A stretch of DNA of 64,000 nucleotides from Primula veris (Eukaryota; Streptophyta; Magnoliopsida; Ericales; Primulaceae): NCBI GenBank assembly GCA_963682055.1, contig OY821751.1, forward strand, positions 3,906,001 to 3,970,000, read 5' to 3'. A model generated the notes under the pieces. The model saw only the letters and a program-made list of their open reading frames with translations. It had not been told where the DNA came from and made no database searches. Positions 53,965 to 64,000 of this stretch are shown in pieces. The position numbers and the translations under genes are program-made. Every line of letters begins with the position of its first letter. Position 1 is the stretch's first letter.

Positions 53965-55071
53965 TTATACTTTTGTTTCTTCTCTTTTTAACAACTCCAT
54001 GAAATTTTTTGTATTGGCATCCCCTACTTTAGCCCATCTAAGATTGGCTTTTTGAGTCCAGAATTCTTCTTCTATTTTCACCTTATTAATTAAAAAAGCT
54101 TTGGCTTCCATTAACATAGCTCTATTTGCAGGACTTGGATCATCTTCAAAAAGTTTTTCCACTCTTAAAGCCTCATCTTCTGCATCGATCACTTGTCGAA
54201 AAATATTCCCAAAGGTACTTTTATTCCAGCATATAAGAGCTTTTTTCAAAATTTTGAGATTATTTACCAAGGAATATAAGGCATTCCCTTTTGTAAACAA
54301 TTTCCAATTCATGCTGACTACTTTAAGAAAACTATGATGTTTAGTCCAAATTTTTTGAAAAATGAATCTTCTAGGATTATTATCAAACTCTGTTTTTAGG
54401 GTTAGAAAAAGAGGGCTATGATCAGAATTTGTTTTGCTCAAATGCTCCAGAGTGGCATTACTGAATAAATTAGCTGCAGCATTATTAAGACAGACTTTGT
54501 CAATTCTCTCAAATATTGTACCATCTCCCCTTCTTTTGTTCCAGCATGTAAACTTTGAACCACTAGATTTAAGTTCAGAAATCCCAATACCATCCATACA
54601 ATGTAGATAATTATTAGCAGCTCTAATATTAATAGGTAGACCTCCTACTTTGTCTTCTTCTTTAGATACAGTGTTAAAGTCCCCTGTAACAAACCAAGGA
54701 TTTACAGTAAAATTCTGCCTCAGAAAATCCCACAAAGCCTCTCTTTCCCCCATAGTACACTTAGCATACACCAAAGTTAGAAAAATAGGACTATTTTGCC
54801 ATTTTATTTCCATATGCGTACACTGTTCCATTTGCCCCACCATCTTCATCTCTAAACCATGATTATAAAATATCCAAATTTTGTTATGCCCATGGCCCAA
54901 GGCATTATCAAACCCAAACTTAATTTTATACTTTTCTAAATTTTCACAACCTACCATAGGTTCTATACAAATAAGAAGCATAATATTATTCACCAAACAT
55001 AGCTTTTTAATTCTCCTAGAAGTGGCACCATTTACTAGCCCTCTAACATTCCATATTAAGGACTTAATCAT
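53965..55071 (-). pseudogene. LINE ORF2: AP-like endonuclease
   Basis: Starts MIKSLIWNVRGL with the usual WNxRG motif. It has CIEP where the metal-binding Glu is expected, TGDFNTV, and SDHSPLFL at the end of the domain, then a linker. Coding leaves this frame near 53965. Endonuclease nicks target DNA for primed reverse transcription. The ORF starts about 50 bp after the end of ORF1. Confidence 0.9.
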
Positions 55072-55121
55072 TTATTATACCTTTTTCTTTCCCCCACATT
55101 AGAGGACGATCTTAAACTCAT

Positions 55122-56333
55122 CTATTGTTGCTGTTTTATTTTTGCAGATTCTTTATTTTTCAGCTTCTTTTTCTGACTTTTGGATAGAGATCCTTCCCAG
55201 ATTTCTTCTTTGTCTTCAATTTCTTTAGAAGATGCTAGTAAGTCTTCTTCTCTTTCTTCTTCTTTTTCCTCAATTTTAGTAATAACCAGAATTTTACTTA
55301 GTTGTTGAACTCTCTTTTCTTTATATATGACCAGAGATTGATCTAGTTCAAATAGATTATATTCTTTAGTTTTGATACAGATTTCTCCTTCTTCTTTCTC
55401 TTCTCTTATAACTTCATTTTTTTGAATATTATCACGGATAATTTCTTCATCTATGTTGTCTTCTCTTATTTCTGCTTCACAGATGGCCACAACATCTTTT
55501 GTACAAGCTGCTGTTTTGGTGAGGAGGATCTTGCTTGGACCACCACTAGCTTCCTTTGGTTCTTTTTCAGCTTTGTTAAAGGTTCTAGCAACCCAATCTT
55601 TTGTACTTTCTTTCTTTCTGACATAATTGTTGTATAATTTGGGACTTGATTTTTTCCTATTTTGCTCCTTAGTTTTGTTTTCCTTGGCTTCTTCTTCAGC
55701 ACTTTCTTTCTTTTCATTCTTAAATTTGCATAAATTAATCTTGTGGCCTTGCTTATAACAGTAACTGCAGTAATTCGGTAAGTCTTCATATTCACAATAT
55801 TGCCAAAACCCCATTTCATTGTCATCCCCATAACCAATCCGAACCCTTTGAACTAGTTCCTCACTTAGGTCAACCTCTACACATATCCTAGCTAGGCTTG
55901 GTCTTGTTAATTTTGACGTGGGTTCATCTACCCTTAAAGGATTTCCAAAAGCTCTTGCTATAGAGAAAATACTAGAATTATTGTATAAATGTATTGGCAG
56001 CTTAGGTAGATTAATCCAAACTGGTGCTACAGGGGTCCCAAAATCGGGATCAAAGTTATATGTCCACTTAAAAACACGCATAGGGAAGTGTTCTATATAC
56101 CAAATTTTTTTAAGCCAAATTCTTATAAAATCTTCCTCGTGAAAACATCCGATCAATATATGTTTGTGATCTAACACTCCAATATTATAATTTGATTTTA
56201 AATCAATCTTTCCAAACACTTTTCTTATAACTTCCACATCTGGCCTTCCATGTGTAAATTTACCTACTAATGTATACTTAAAAGGTTCCGATAACTGCTT
56301 AACGTCGTCCATAGAGAAATGGATTAATGGTTC
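55122..56333 (-). pseudogene. LINE ORF1, main part (DUF4283 and CCHC zinc knuckle)
   Basis: Reads from the break after SYKGE: PLIHFSMDDVKQL, KYTLVGKF, then the DUF4283-like RNA-binding region (HILIGCFHEEDFIRIW, PVWINLPKLPIHLY) and the zinc knuckle CSYCYKQGHKINLC. The C-terminal half is long, acidic and lysine-rich. The frame continues a few codons into the LTR, giving a false start at 56360. The true N-terminus is at 58208-58380. Confidence 0.85.
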
Positions 56334-58207
56334 TGTAACATCCCGTATTTTTATAAACAATTTTATTCATGATTTAATTTAACCCAAAAACGTTTTATAC
56401 AAATTTTACCAAAAACCGGTCACTCGACTAATTTTTAGCCAAAAACCGAAACTCTTCCGAAAAACTTTATTCTAAAAACCTGTTACTAATTTTATAAACA
56501 AAATGGACCCAATAGATTTGTTTCTATAGTTTTGTTATTTTTGAGTAGTAAAACAATATTTTTGGATTAAGAGTTAACTTTTAGAACTTTAGGGACCAAA
56601 TAGTTCGCTTTCACAAACTTACTCAAAACAGTTTTTATCTATTCAATTCAGCCCACTTTTTCAAAACAGACACCTAAAACAAGAGAGAAAAGAGAGAAAA
56701 AGAGAGAAACCAAAGCTTAGGAAGGAGAAGGAGAACCACGTTAGCGGATTCTTACCGGAAGCATCTCCTCTACACGCTAAGGTAACGGGGGTTATCCATT
56801 GCGACTAGACGATGATGTATGTTAGGATTAGGTTTTACGTTTATTATAAATTTGGGGTTTTTGCCTTTTATATTAATTATGTTCTTAAATTGCTAATTGG
56901 GGTTTAGTTGTATATTTTTAATTCCATTATTTGAATTGTAGAAGTTGAGGCTTTTGACATATTAGTTTCGGATTAATGAGATTATGGATGGGTTTGCATG
57001 TTTTATGAGTTGATCATGTGATTATATAGTTGTTGATGATTTTGGGTAAATTTATGTTAAATAAAGATGAATTGTAGTTTATGCATACAAGGTGTTTGTT
57101 AAAATGTCTGAATGGGTTTTTATGTTGTTGGAGTGATTGGCTAGTTGTGAATCTAGCACCTATGATTATGGTTTATGTTGTATTACGTTAAGTGACGTAT
57201 GAGATTGTGTTATTTGAATAGTATAATATTATTGGCCGAGGCCTTAATGTTTATACGTATGAGATTGTGTTAATTGAATGATTTTATATTATTGGCCGAG
57301 GCCTTGTGATTTAGCTGTAGTGGCAATGGTCTCTGTTTCTCCCTAATTCCGGGGACAGAAGACGGCCAAGGGGATAGGGAATAACTCGTCTTACGGACTG
57401 GGGCGAGTGGCGTGAGAGGTCCCAGTGTGCACTATATTTACTTTTATGTTAGCAATGGTCTATGTCTCTCCCTAATTCCGGGGACATAAGACGGCCGAAG
57501 GGATAGGGAATGACTCATCTTACGGACTGGGACGAGTGGCATGAGAGGTCCAAGTGCGCACTATAAATCTACTTTTATGTTAGCAATGGTCTATGTCTCT
57601 CCCTAATTCCGGGGACATAAGACGGCCGAAGGGATAGGGAATGATTTACCTTACAGACTGGGGTAGGTGGCGTGAGAGGTCCATGTATGCTATAGATGTG
57701 TGTTGAAGTTATTTAATTTATCCTGTTGTAGAATGTTATTATATATCCTTTTTATACGTCGATTATCGTAGTTGTGGAATTTGTGAGCTCTTGCATTTAT
57801 GGGATAGAGTGACGGTATTTGGTGGTGCCGTCCTGTCAAGTTATGTGCGTGGGACTCACCGTTACAATTTTGTCTTTCAGGTACAACTTAGGTTGAGACT
57901 TTTGGATATGAGCCATGGGAATGCATCACTTGGGTTCGGGCTTTCGTTTTCTTTTTATTTTAGAACAGTTTTGAGGTTGTAGCCTACGGATAAATAGCAT
58001 TTGTTTAGTTCTTCTTACATAATTTTGTTAAAACCTTTTAGTTGTGTAGCCGCGTTTGGCAAGCATTTTATTTATTGTTGAATTGTTCCTTTAGCTCGCA
58101 AGTCTTTTTCTTTTAAAATTTTAATTTTGTAACAACATGTTTCACTTTTATTTTATTTAAAAAGGTCATGCCTCGATATCCGTGTTTATGGAATTTGGGG
58201 CATGACA
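56334..58207 (+). repeat. Solo gypsy LTR inside LINE ORF1
   Basis: TGTAACATCCCG to GGGGCATGACA, 1874 bp, with GGTTC at 56329-56333 and 58208-58212. Same family as gypsy element 2 but diverged, with many changes of the C-to-T and G-to-A kind. The hairpins sit at 57384-57408, 57513-57537 and 57644-57668, and the splice-like sites are kept. Confidence 0.9.
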
Positions 58208-58212
58208 GGTTC

Positions 58213-58380
58213 ACCTTTGTAGCTTCCTACTTCTTTCAAAGCTATTTTTTTCTATGGTTGAGAACTTACTATGGATGCAAAGGACTTCATTGAGGGTGGA
58301 TCTGGAGACATGCATTGGGGATTTCGTTTAATTGATTTGGACTTATCCCTCTCCGGCGAGGCAGAATTGGGATCTGTCAT
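58213..58380 (-). pseudogene. LINE ORF1, N-terminal part
   Basis: From the ATG at 58380: MTDPNSASPERDKSKS, then SFASIVSSQP, a motif common at the start of plant LINE ORF1. A TAG lies at 58252-58254, then the frame goes on to SYKGE at the LTR. The stop would have blocked ORF1 unless it arose after insertion. Confidence 0.75.
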
Positions 58381-58407
58381 TACGGCGGCTAGTTTAACCT
58401 CGGGTTT

Positions 58408-59367
58408 TGAAAAAACATATGCCCAAAGTTCCGAGTGTAGTTACGCATTTTCACTTGTAACTACAGTTGTAACCACAATTGCAACTGACGAATATAATGA
58501 AGTAAAAAAAAAAACATTGAACACGATATGTTTTTAAATGGAGTTCGACATGATCAGCTTGTGTACATCTCCAGAGCCCCCCACTCAGTATTTATTGATA
58601 TTGAAAGGAACAATGATAAGACTCGAGACTTACAATAACATGACTCCCTCACGTATATGCCTATCTTACCATCTCTAACTCACAACTATCAATTTCAAAT
58701 GGCATCTCACCATGATATTTTTAAGTTTCACTCTCATGTACAACGTGTGTTGTTGATCTATAATGTCAGTATATCTACATTGTATTCAACACATGAAATA
58801 CTAAAGGCTAATAGACTTTATATATAGCCTTTACAAAAGATCCTAACTTGATCATTAAGGAAAATATTTCCTTTATCTACTTTCCTTACCCGACTTAGAG
58901 ATCTTCAAATATATATCTTCTAGTTAATTAGTCTCTGCCTTCTAACAAATCAGATCTTATTTAATTCGAAATTATACAGATCTTTAATTTAATTGTCTTC
59001 AAGATATCTCCAAACAAACTTTCCTTCTTCGATGTTTTCTTACTTGATAAGGAGTCTTTCTTTTAAGTCTTCTATTAGAATAAGAAAAGATCTTCTATAT
59101 ATTCTTTCTATCATTCAGAGACGGCTTCAAATCATCTAAAATTGTTCAATACGTTTTGATTCTTCTAGAATATATTTGACCGAATATTACAGAATCTGTC
59201 CAGCATAGTCAGTTCCAACCGAGATTACAACTGAATGCATAACTTGAACTTAATCGTTATACAATACATGTCTGTATATTGAGAGTTTATTATGAATATA
59301 TAAAACTATATTTTCCAATATGATGACAAACAATATGTCACTAGAATATCGGATATAGAACCTAAGA
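58408..59367 (-). repeat. Solo copia LTR, minus strand, block copy 3
   Basis: 960 bp, flanked by GGTTT at 58403-58407 and 59368-59372. It shares with copy 1 the mutated outer base of its right end (CCTAAGA), which copy 2 lacks, so copies 1 and 3 may be closer relatives here. Confidence 0.85.
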
Positions 59368-59384
59368 GGTTTGAAAAAGGGTGC

Positions 59385-59576
59385 TTGTCTAGGATGAGGA
59401 AAGGAATGGATATGATCAAATGTACGAATCTTAAGTGCCATTGTACCGAGACTCATCGGTGGATGACTGGTTTAGGTTTGAAGACCGGTGTTTTCGCTCG
59501 GCTTTGTTTCAAATGCGGTTCTGCTTATGAAAGCTCAAAATATTGCAAGAGGTTTCATAAGGAAGAAACCGGTTGA
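59385..59576 (+). pseudogene. VAL/HSI2-like zinc-finger fragment, plus arm, copy 3 (best preserved)
   Basis: Open for 63 codons: CTNLKCHCTETHRW, LKTGVFARLCFKCGSAYE, SSKYCKRFHKEETG. This is the clearest version of the VAL N-terminal domain signature. It stops at the TGA after ETG, where the natural domain reads GW. No B3 domain follows. Confidence 0.65.
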
Positions 59577-59604
59577 AGGACTTGGAGAATATGTGTAAAT
59601 CCTG

Positions 59605-59856
59605 TTAACTGTGGATGTTGAACAGACTTTTCACATATTCTCCAATTCCTCCAAACAGTTTCTTCCTTATGAAATCTCTCGCAATCTTGTGAGCTTTTTC
59701 ATAAGCAGAACCGCATTTAAAACAAAGTTGAGGGAAAGAACCCGTCTTAAAACCCCAACCAGTCATCCACCCATGAGTCTCTCTACTATGGCACTTAAGA
59801 TTCATACACACTATCATATCCATACCATTCTTCATCCTAGTCAACTCGTCGTACAA
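59605..59856 (-). pseudogene. VAL/HSI2-like zinc-finger fragment, minus arm, copy 3
   Basis: 83 codons, the inverted partner of 59385-59576, with CMNLKCHSRETHGWMTGW and LCFKCGSAYEK. The arms are about 30 bp apart. Confidence 0.6.
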
Positions 59857-60067
59857 GCAGACGGTTTAAGACCCGAGGTTAAGCTACTATATTTTTTCTT
59901 CAAATATTTAACATATAGCTACAATATGCTAGGTCATAAAAGTTTTCCTTTTTACTAACTTGTGATGAGACTGTGATAGACTAATATATAGAAAAAAGTT
60001 TACTACTCATAAGTTGTAACTTTATTACACTTTGATTTGAAAACTATAAGAAATGTATATTAGAAGT

Positions 60068-60382
60068 TTATTTGCTTGCAACTTTTAAGTAAAACATTGT
60101 TGGCTTGTATAAAAATATATATATAACACTAGTTAAGCTCCTAAAAAGTTGAGCTTCTTTTGTTTTGTTGACTATGAGAGCCGGAAGTTTTAAGAGCAAT
60201 GTTTTTAAAGACATTTCCACAATCTCAGTCCAGCTTCTTAGCTTAAGAACTCCAACTAGAACTACAATAAAATGCACAATTTTTAAAATTGTTTGTAAAA
60301 TGACATTTTCTTGTAGCAGTGATAGGTCCCAAGTTACAGACATAACTAAAGAGTTACAAGAATAGAAAATCATCAATGACAA
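60068..60382 (-). pseudogene. Unidentified hydrophobic ORF fragment, copy 3
   Basis: Same protein frame as 15436-15750, open for 104 codons. Family unknown. Confidence 0.3.
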
Positions 60383-60410
60383 GCACAGAGTAGAGACATG
60401 CCATGTTTCT

Positions 60411-60563
60411 CTATACTTGTAATTTTTTGCTAGTCTTGTTCTTTATATTAGCATTTATAGTTTCTTGAATCAAGTCTTTTTCTTCTAATACAGAACCAAT
60501 ATCACACCTTCTGCTCCGACTTTTTATTTCTGGAGAGACTTTTTCTAATTCACTTGAAGACAT
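60411..60563 (-). pseudogene. Unidentified 50-codon N-terminal fragment, copy 3
   Basis: MSSSELEKVSPEIKS..., as in copy 1, head to head with the CIPK ATG at 60644. Confidence 0.35.
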
Positions 60564-60643
60564 TTACCCCAAGAGGTAAAAATCATTAGCTTCCTCGTCG
60601 GGAAACTAGAAGCCTAAGTCACCTACAAAAGTATTGGCCCAAA

Positions 60644-61718
60644 ATGGATTCGGACCAAAAAGTACTTATGAATAAGTACGACGTTGATCATTGTTAGGTC
60701 CTAAATTTGAGATTTTAGTGACATATTATTTGTCATCATATTGGTAATAATAGTTTGAGATATTCATAATAAACTCTCATTATACACACAACTATTGTGT
60801 AACGTTTCTGTCAAGATATGATCAAGTACATGTGTAAGTTGCAACTTCAGTTACAATTTAAACTGGCGGACAGAAACTTGGAGCTCAAGATTCGGTCAAA
60901 TGATATTCTAGAAGATTCAAAACGTGTGGAAAGCAATTTCAGAAGATTTGAAGCAATCTCAGAAGATCAGAATGAAGATATTGAAAAGGTTTTCTTTTGG
61001 GAATAAAAGACTTGAAGGTCAAGGAAAGAAGACTCCTAATCCAAGAAGGAAAGAGAGGAAAAAAGGAAATACTTTATATTTGATTGTGATTAGGATTCTT
61101 TTGTAAGGCTATAAATAAAGCCATTATCGTTTAGTATTTCGTGTGTTTTACAATGTAGATATCTGATTAGAGAGATCAAACACCGAGATACACGTGAGAG
61201 AAACATACTTAAACAGATCGTGGCGTGATTCCATTAGAGATTGATAGTTGTGAGTTAGAGATGGCAAAATATGCATATACGCGAGGGAGTCATGGTATTG
61301 TAAATATTGAGTTTATCATTGTTACTTTCATTATCAATAAATAATGGGTGAATGTCTCGGAGACGTATACAATGTGAGCATGTCGAACTCTGTTTAAAAA
61401 CGTCTCGTGTTATTTACTATTCTATCTTAACTATTCAATTGTAACTGATACAAAACTCAGTTGTAACTGAAACGCGTAACTGCACTCGGAACATTAGGCA
61501 AGCGCTTTTTTTCAATCATAAATTAGGCGAAGGCAACTTTGCTAAAGTTTACCATGGGAGGGACCGTAAATCGGGTCAAAATGTATCTATTAAAGTAATT
61601 GACAAACATTGAGTTCTAAAGGCCAACTTAATGGAACAAACCAAACGAGAAATTACCGTTATGGGGGGTAGTAAAACACCCAAACGTGGTTCAACTCTAC
61701 GAGGTCATAGTAAATCAC
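60644..61718 (+). pseudogene. CIPK/SnRK3-type kinase fragment, copy 3
   Basis: Same exon and LTR split as in copies 1 and 2. It carries an extra G in the GTTATGGGGGG stretch (about 61661-61670) that shifts the frame before VKHPNVVQLYEV. Confidence 0.75.
60692..61514 (+). repeat. Solo copia LTR inside the CIPK exon, copy 3
   Basis: 823 bp with intact TGTTAGG start and TTTTTCA end; ATCAT at 60687-60691 and 61515-61519. Confidence 0.9.
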
Positions 61719-62401
61719 TTTTTTGATCATGTCAGGAAAATATTTTTTTATATCTTTACAGAGAAAAATTGCATTTAGCCCTAGAAAATATACGTCTTAT
61801 AAGTTCCAACAATGTTGTCCCTATAGATCTATAAAACTGCACCATTGCTCTAAGTAGTACAAATTCGGTTTACTCATAAATATGGACCCTAGTCTTCCCA
61901 ACCTAGTTTGTTCGGTGTAATATCCCTCATTTCCTCGATTTTTCCCACGATTGCTCAACCATTATCTGATATTTAAGCTTTGCTCTATTTTGGTTATTTC
62001 TGCACTTTTTATACCAACATATCTAAATGTAAAATGATTTTAACTTAGTATTCACTATTCCAGTTCTCATCAGTCAACTGAACAAACAAGTGAACACTAC
62101 AAGAAGGCACTGATCTGTTGTTAAATACTGATAAAATACCTATAAAATTTCGATTCACTTGCGTGAAGAAAAAGTTCTGATTATAAAGTTCTAATCTTGC
62201 ATATCTTAAAAATCTATGTAAAACTAGCTATAAAACAAATGGAAAGTGAACAAAACTCATGGTGTAAACACAGAGAACTAACATGTTTTGCATGGCTTTA
62301 TTATTAAAAAGAGAACATTTTTATACAAATTCTGTCCATAGATCTTTCTCCTACAGTTAACTATATGTGAGTTAGGCAATTTTGTCAGAAAAGTGCTAAG
62401 T
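61719..62401. other. Unassigned sequence after the CIPK exon, copy 3
   Basis: Copy of 16818-17500; nothing recognised. Confidence 0.3.
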
Positions 62402-62505
62402 GCTATTTTTTTTTTTATAGATGAAAGCTAAGTAGTGCCCGTAAGCGAAAGGTCGCGAGATCGATCTTCGCAGGGGGCTTTTATTTAATCCTTTCTAATT
62501 TTTTT
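62402..62505 (+). repeat. SINE-like tract, copy 3
   Basis: As in copy 1, but the B-box match reads GATCGATCT, so the last C is lost. Confidence 0.3.
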
Positions 62506-62534
62506 GCCAATAAAATAGAAAAGCTAAGGGGTAC

Positions 62535-62649
62535 CTTGTAGCAGGTTTTCTGGTAATTCACTTATTCGTTGATGACAACACGTATATTGCCTTACGATTT
62601 CTCTTGTCGGATCTTCCTCGTCTTCATTGTCTACCTCTTCTTCCAACAT
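62535..62649 (-). pseudogene. First exon of an unidentified gene, copy 3 (frameshifted)
   Basis: A one-base insertion near 62554 changes the end of the frame (ISELPENLL). The TATA box at 62724-62731 is kept. Confidence 0.4.
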
Positions 62650-62723
62650 TATATCTTTAACTAGAAAGTTTACAATAAATGGATAGTTGAAAGGCTGTGA
62701 AGATAAAAATGGCAATGGGACTC

Positions 62724-62731
62724 CTTATATA
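62724..62731 (-). promoter_or_regulatory. TATA box for the minus-strand first exon, copy 3
   Basis: Reverse strand TATATAAG, same spacing as in the other copies. Confidence 0.45.
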
Positions 62732-62793
62732 GATGTTATTCATCAAGCCTAGGGTTAGAAAGAGATCAAACAATTCATTTCCAAGTGGCAACG

Positions 62794-62830
62794 GCGAAGC
62801 GTTAATACCAATGTTTTCAATTTTGGGTCG
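62794..62830. repeat. 37-bp minisatellite unit, single copy (block copy 3)
   Basis: One 37-bp unit, where the other blocks have four. It is followed by the same GCGTAATTAAAAAACGG flank. Confidence 0.85.
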
Positions 62831-63339
62831 GCGTAATTAAAAAACGGAAAATTAATGGGCCTCTTGATGTCTTTCCGAAACTAGTGTTTATAAAGACCGT
62901 CCCGGCCTACCCATGTTATCAAATTAGGAACGGTTCTTGAATCGGCCTAGTATTGTGGGTTGCACTTCCTAATCAATATACCTGTTGTGAAATCTAATCT
63001 TATTTTACAACTTTACCTTAAGTGTTATGGATTTCCTCGCTGTTAAGTATTAACATGGGTTCAAATTCTTTAATTAGTGTTAAAAACTTGAAAGATGTAA
63101 TTAAAAAAAGCTTGATCTTGCGTTGATACTAAGTGTGTCCAGTTTTAGTACAAGTGAACCATTTTGAATAAGGCCAGGTATCTATAGAAAGTAATGAGAT
63201 AATAATATTGCCTACATTAGTGAGGAGAAGTAAAATCCCCCATAGGGAAAAAGGAAGCAGTAATGGGATAATAATATAGCCTACAAGAAAGTTGTGCTGA
63301 CACGTCTAGGAATAAATAAATAAAAATGTATAACATCAT

Positions 63340-64000
63340 GGGATACGAACAGTTTACTATCCTGTAATTTATCAAAAATTCAATTTTCTCTCATCTACTC
63401 TACTTTGTTCATTTTAGGGCCCTGTACAATATCAATCCACTCAATTTTGTAACTCATCCGTTAATTCCTTCACAAAATGGACGACACGTGCCTGCACATG
63501 ACTAAATTCTATTAAACTTCTTTTAACGACAAGGGTATTTTGGGCATTTATAACACAAGTCCAATAAAAAAATAAAAATAAAATAAAGACAAGGGACAGA
63601 ATAAATTGAGGATAGTTTAAAATAATTACATTTCAGTTCAATAGTTTCTGATATTTACAAAACACTCATACAATTTCAGTTAATTACATTTCACTCCTAT
63701 AATTTTGAGTATTTACAAAACAGTCATACAATTTCAATTTATTACAAAACGATCCTGTAATTTTGTTTAGTACAATTCAGTCCGATTTCATACATAAAAC
63801 TTTATATTCTTGTTTGTCTTTATTCTGTTAATCCAGCTTTTTATTGCGGTCTTTTTATGCAGCACAACCAACATCACCCACAACACATATATAACACCCA
63901 ATACAACAATAACCAGACTATCCAAACAACTACAAATACACTAAGACCATGTCGACCAGCTAGGCAGACCCAACCTCCTGGCCATCTTAAAAACTATATT
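63340..64000. other. Unidentified sequence with degenerate tandem repeats
   Basis: No coding frame recognised. From about 63625 to 63785 a phrase like TTTACAAAACNNTCATACAATTTC with TTACATTTCACTCCTATAATTTT recurs about three times with a period of about 55-60 bp. It begins where similarity to the other blocks ends, so it may be the end region of another mobile element running out of the window. Confidence 0.35.

Larger units (their letters stand above)
50634..58391 (-). mobile_element. L1-type LINE with RNase H, split by a solo LTR
   Basis: The 3' end is at the left (a T-run at 50634-50640, the tail on the minus strand). Two ORFs read right to left: ORF1 (58380 to 55122, interrupted) and ORF2 (55071 to 50976, with frameshifts and stops). 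Compared with 44963-45000, the insertion replaced about 30 bp of target (44968-44997) and left no duplication. The 5' end lies only about 11 bp before the ORF1 ATG, so the 5' UTR is missing. Confidence 0.9.
58392..63339. repeat. Composite gene-fragment block, copy 3
   Basis: Same order as copies 1 and 2. The first 30 bases are missing because of the LINE insertion. The minisatellite is reduced to one unit. Similarity to copy 1 ends at about 63339. Confidence 0.9.

Overview
The window is plant nuclear DNA, almost certainly from a eudicot, and is dominated by nested retrotransposons. The evidence is Ty1/copia elements of the SIRE (Maximus) type, Ty3/gypsy chromoviruses of the Tekay/Del type, an L1-type LINE with a terminal RNase H domain, and decayed pieces of plant genes: a CIPK/SnRK3 kinase exon and a VAL/HSI2-like zinc-finger exon. 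I see no intact host gene, rRNA, tRNA or CRISPR. The species cannot be named from the sequence alone.

Layout. 1-4790: a SIRE-type copia remnant arranged internal-LTR-internal. 4791-5937: non-coding locus sequence. 5938-13727: a nearly complete SIRE-type copia (copia B, TSD TATAT) that lost reverse transcriptase/RNase H but keeps an intact 427-residue 3' ORF. 13733-18540: composite gene-fragment block, copy 1. 18541-19095: locus sequence. 19096-24470: 5' part of a gypsy element. 24470-33600: fused copia remnant that, from 26581 on, is a near-identical copy of 1-4790, with a minus-strand solo gypsy LTR at 30970-33193. 33601-34505 and 44721-44967: locus sequence, split by a complete, apparently very young gypsy element (34506-44720; equal-length LTRs in which I saw no difference; one intact gag-pol frame). 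44968-50155: composite block, copy 2. 50156-50633: a third copy of the 5463-5937 stretch. 50634-58391: minus-strand LINE broken by a solo gypsy LTR (56334-58207, TSD GGTTC). 58392-63339: composite block, copy 3. 63340-64000: unidentified sequence with degenerate short tandem repeats.

The underlying locus is a local array of a roughly 6.4 kb unit in at least three copies. Each unit carries the same fossils: an inverted duplication of a VAL-like zinc-finger exon with a minus-strand solo LTR in one arm, two unidentified minus-strand gene fragments, a CIPK N-lobe exon split by a plus-strand solo LTR (TSD ATCAT), a SINE-like tract, a first exon with a TATA box, and a 37-bp minisatellite. Because the copies are so alike, the window holds its own 'empty sites', which confirm several insertions to the base and order the events.

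The most interesting signals are: (1) the SIRE-type elements' env-position ORF, which resembles the 'putative plant transposon protein' family and is intact in an otherwise dead element; (2) palindromic GTTGCAAC boxes in the LTR 5' part, beside the LTR 3' end and directly before that ORF; (3) three tandem hairpins in the gypsy LTR whose stems change on both arms together; (4) a leader array of eight CGATCGGTCG-type palindromes in the young gypsy element; (5) the VAL-like inverted repeat, a natural hairpin-RNA candidate.
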